Assembly (NCBI GenBank): GCA_052118065.1
Contig: JBQKHY010000006.1
Span: 46,163 to 110,162, forward strand
Origin: Ruminococcoides sp052118065
GTDB taxonomy: Bacteria; Bacillota; Clostridia; Oscillospirales; Acutalibacteraceae
DNA: 64,000 nt
Direction of reading: 5' to 3'
The notes under the pieces are model-generated. The model was not told the origin of the DNA. It made no database searches and worked only from the letters and a program-made list of their open reading frames with translations. The position numbers and the translations under genes were made by a program. How positions within the stretch are numbered: the stretch's first letter is position 1; each line of letters starts with the position of its first letter. Positions 62,109-64,000 of the stretch are shown piece after piece.

Positions 62109-62382
62109 CTTCCAAAACCTCATCTAGCACTTCATCAAAAGAACCGTATCTTTTATACTTTTCCGGATGATTTTTCATTTCCTCATATTCCGCCAGTGCT
62201 AATTTTGTTTCTTTATTCGGTGCTTTGCGTTTTACTTCAAATGGAATACCATCATTGCTAACTGCACTTTTTAGAAACATAGTAATTGCAGTAGTCATAT
62301 TCAGTCCAAGGTCATCAAATAGATTTTCAGCAGACTTTTTAAGCTCTGTATCTACTCGAACATTAATATTAGTTGTAGCCAT
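62101..62382 (-). CDS. DinJ/RelB-family antitoxin
   Basis: The 93-residue protein has a ribbon-helix-helix N-terminus (TTNINVRVDTELKKSAENLFDDLGL) and a RelB/DinJ tail that would wrap the toxin. GGAGG precedes the ATG. Its stop overlaps the start of the frameshifted toxin (GATGCTTAG), the usual layout of such modules. Confidence 0.9.
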   Translation of the reverse strand: MATTNINVRVDTELKKSAENLFDDLGLNMTTAITMFLKSAVSNDGIPFEVKRKAPNKETKLALAEYEEMKNHPEKYKRYGSFDEVLDEVLEDA

Positions 62383-62402
62383 AAATAATACCTCCTAACA
62401 AT

Positions 62403-62421
62403 ATATACAATAATAGTATAT
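62403..62421 (-). promoter_or_regulatory. Candidate autoregulatory operator of the DinJ-type module
   Basis: ATATAC and GTATAT form an inverted repeat with a 7-bp spacer about 20 bp before the antitoxin start. Nothing else was recognised between it and the Fic operator block. Confidence 0.5.
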
Positions 62422-62655
62422 CTTCTTAATTACATTATATTCACAATATTTTACAATGTCAATACAAATTTGTGCTTTGTGTTGCTATTTGTTGCGAATA
62501 AGAAATTTCTATTATAAAAATTTTGGTAGTTGGTTTATTTTTATATTTTGATATAATATTATACGAGAAACAAATGTCTTTAATCAGTTTATGATGATAT
62601 AGGATTGTTGTTTATATGATACATTAGTATATTTAACCTTAAACATATTATAATA

Positions 62656-62718
62656 TTAAGGGAATATTCTCTTAATACATTGACTATTCCCTTAAAATAT
62701 ACTATTATTTAAGGGAAA
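62656..62718 (+). promoter_or_regulatory. Promoter of the large Fic gene with repeated operator half-sites
   Basis: TTAAGGGAATATTCTCTTAA (62656-62675) is a near-perfect palindrome. Further half-sites are TTCCCTTAA (62687-62695) and TTAAGGGAAA (62709-62718). They surround a promoter TTGACT (62680-62685), 17 bp, TATTAT (62703-62708), so binding would block it. Confidence 0.75.
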
Positions 62719-62735
62719 ACTATGGAGGTGAGGTT

Positions 62736-63782
62736 ATGAGGACCTTTTATTATTCTGAAATTAAAAACCAAAAGTGGGACTCAGAAATTTTAGGATTAGT
62801 TTCCTCAATATATAAAGAGGTTGGAAAGCAAGAGCTGTACCTAAAGCAACGACCTGAAGAATTAGAAAAGCTAGTTGAAATTGCAAAGATACAAAGTACA
62901 GAAGCATCAAATGCTATTGAGGGTATTGTAACAACCAGTACCCGTATAAGACAATTAGTAGAAGATAAGACTACTCCTAAAAATCGTGATGAGCAAGAAA
63001 TTGCAGGTTATAGAGATGTACTAAATGTTATACATGATAGCTTTGACACAATCCCTATTTCACAGAATTATATACTACAGCTTCACAAGATTTTATATAG
63101 CCATATGAATAACCCTATGGCAGGTAAAACAAAAAGTGTACAAAACTATATTAGTGCATCATATCCTGATGGTCATGTTGAAACACTTTTCACTCCTCTA
63201 TCCCCTTTTGAAACGCCTGAAGCACTTGATAAAATCTGTGAAGAATATAATAGAGTAATAGGAAATTTTGAAGTAGAGCCATTGATTGCTATTCCTATTT
63301 TTATACACGATTTTCTTTGTATTCATCCTTTTAATGACGGTAACGGTAGAATGAGTCGTTTACTTACAACTCTATTGCTATATAGAAGTGGGTTTTATGT
63401 TGGCAAATATATTTCATTGGAATCAAAAATTTCAAAAAATAAGGACTTGTATTATGACTCATTAAGGCAGTCACAGTATGGATGGCATGAAGGAAAGGAA
63501 GATGCTATTCCTTTTATCAAATATCTACTAGGTACTATTCTTTCTGCATACAAGGATTTTGAAGATAGATTTGCACTTGTAGAAGTAAAGCTACCAGCCA
63601 TTGAAATGGTAAGACAAGCAACTATGAATAAAATAGGACGATTTAAAAAGCAAGATATTCATGAACTTTGCCCTTCATTAAGCATAAGCTCCATTGAAAG
63701 AGCACTCAGAAAATTAGTTGAATCAAAGGAATTAAAAAGAGAAGGTGCAGGTAAAAGCACTTGCTATTATAGATTAAAGTAA
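62736..63782 (+). CDS. Fic-family protein with N-terminal inhibitory helix
   Basis: The 348-residue protein has the catalytic motif HPFNDGNGRM at 197-206 (H197) and the inhibitory motif SNAIEG at 58-63, making it a self-inhibited class II Fic. A C-terminal winged-helix-like domain (about 285-348, KKQDIHELCPSLSISSIERALRKLVE) may bind DNA, which fits the operator half-sites before the gene. GGAGGTGAGG sets the ATG. No antitoxin gene is adjacent, as expected for class II. Confidence 0.9.
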   Translation: MRTFYYSEIKNQKWDSEILGLVSSIYKEVGKQELYLKQRPEELEKLVEIAKIQSTEASNAIEGIVTTSTRIRQLVEDKTTPKNRDEQEIAGYRDVLNVIHDSFDTIPISQNYILQLHKILYSHMNNPMAGKTKSVQNYISASYPDGHVETLFTPLSPFETPEALDKICEEYNRVIGNFEVEPLIAIPIFIHDFLCIHPFNDGNGRMSRLLTTLLLYRSGFYVGKYISLESKISKNKDLYYDSLRQSQYGWHEGKEDAIPFIKYLLGTILSAYKDFEDRFALVEVKLPAIEMVRQATMNKIGRFKKQDIHELCPSLSISSIERALRKLVESKELKREGAGKSTCYYRLK

Positions 63783-63834
63783 TTTCCTTAACATATTAAC
63801 TATTTCCTTTAAATAGCCTATAAATTAAGGGAAA
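63783..63834 (+). repeat. Second block of the Fic operator-like sequence downstream of the gene
   Basis: TTTCCTTAA (63783-63791), then TTTCCTTTAA and TTAAGGGAAA, in the order and spacing of the upstream block. The two ~50-bp blocks look like diverged direct repeats flanking the Fic gene. Confidence 0.6.
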
Positions 63835-63849
63835 GAATATAAATTTAAG

Positions 63850-63890
63850 CTAAAGTATCTGTTAATTAACAGGTACTTTAGTTTTAATTT
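63850..63890 (+). terminator. Terminator after the Fic gene
   Basis: CTAAAGTATCTGTTAA (63850-63865) pairs with 63866-63881, followed by TTTTAATTT. Confidence 0.8.
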
Positions 63891-63920
63891 CTCCTCGTAT
63901 AATAAAGTAGTAGTATTTAT

Positions 63921-64000
63921 AGACCCTCTCCAAGGTCTGTGTGCTATAATGATAGAGATACTGTGGATTGTTTACATTCTCCTACCACTTGATGGTTTAA
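63921..64000 (+). other. Hairpin, extended -10 promoter and possible CRISPR-type repeat at the window edge
   Basis: AGACC/GGTCT (63921-63925 with 63934-63938) forms a hairpin. TGCTATAAT (63942-63950) is an extended -10. The last ~33 bases contain TTTACATTC, CTACCACTTGATGGT (a small ACCA/TGGT stem) and end GTTTAA. The reverse complement, ending GAATGTAAAC, looks like a clostridial CRISPR repeat end, but only one copy is inside the window. Confidence 0.3.

Overview
The window reads as chromosome of a low-GC, anaerobic, spore-forming Firmicute, most likely a gut Ruminococcaceae/Oscillospiraceae-type clostridium. This is an inference from an intact sporulation sigma-K gene, a hybrid-cluster protein, FeoA/FeoB-like iron uptake, a type I dockerin, several huge BspA-type leucine-rich-repeat surface proteins with Big_2 (bacterial Ig-like) domains, and a GABA to 4-hydroxybutyrate gene set. 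No rRNA or tRNA genes and no insertion sequence were seen.

Layout. 1-5.3 kb: housekeeping and redox genes (partial hemW, prfC, hcp, and a divergent Crp/Fnr regulator with a perfect operator in the shared promoter). 5.6-17.9 kb: an apparent four-gene operon of secreted proteins, namely a dockerin-bearing protein with a near-identical internal duplication, two LRR proteins and a small secreted protein. 18-25.3 kb: an AgrC-like kinase and LytTR regulator, divergent from an operon for a cell-wall-binding transglutaminase-like protein plus an AlgI/AlgJ-type O-acylation pair. 25.3-27.9 kb: a carboxymuconolactone decarboxylase/flavodoxin/cupin cluster with a LysR regulator. 28.2-41.1 kb: a single 4300-residue secreted protein whose N-terminal third is five ~1-kb super-repeats. 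41.2-45.6 kb: an AAA/DUF4143 ATPase behind four 33-bp phased repeats, an S-box-like riboswitch candidate in front of an unknown 97-residue protein, sigK and a MATE transporter. 45.7-46.4 kb: a Fic toxin with its antitoxin. 46.6-52.7 kb: a PucR regulator followed by an apparent operon of GABA aminotransferase, a permease fused to a cytidylate-kinase-like domain, and 4-hydroxybutyrate dehydrogenase; its codon use looks different from the neighbours. 52.8-59.4 kb: a P-type ATPase remnant, a Ca/Na antiporter, feoA/feoB-like genes, pdxST and ogt. 59.5-64 kb: a MarR/MATE pair, a GNAT remnant, a DinJ/YafQ-type module with a frameshifted toxin, a self-inhibiting Fic protein, and a possible CRISPR-like edge at the right end.

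The strongest candidate for something undescribed is the leader at 42.8-43.0 kb. It has a consensus promoter, a hairpin matching the kink-turn rule, a loop-junction pseudoknot, S-box-like conserved strings but no P4, mutually exclusive antiterminator and terminator stems, and a further hairpin that buries the ribosome binding site of an unknown gene. Next are the permease-kinase fusion in the GABA locus and the 33-bp repeat array.
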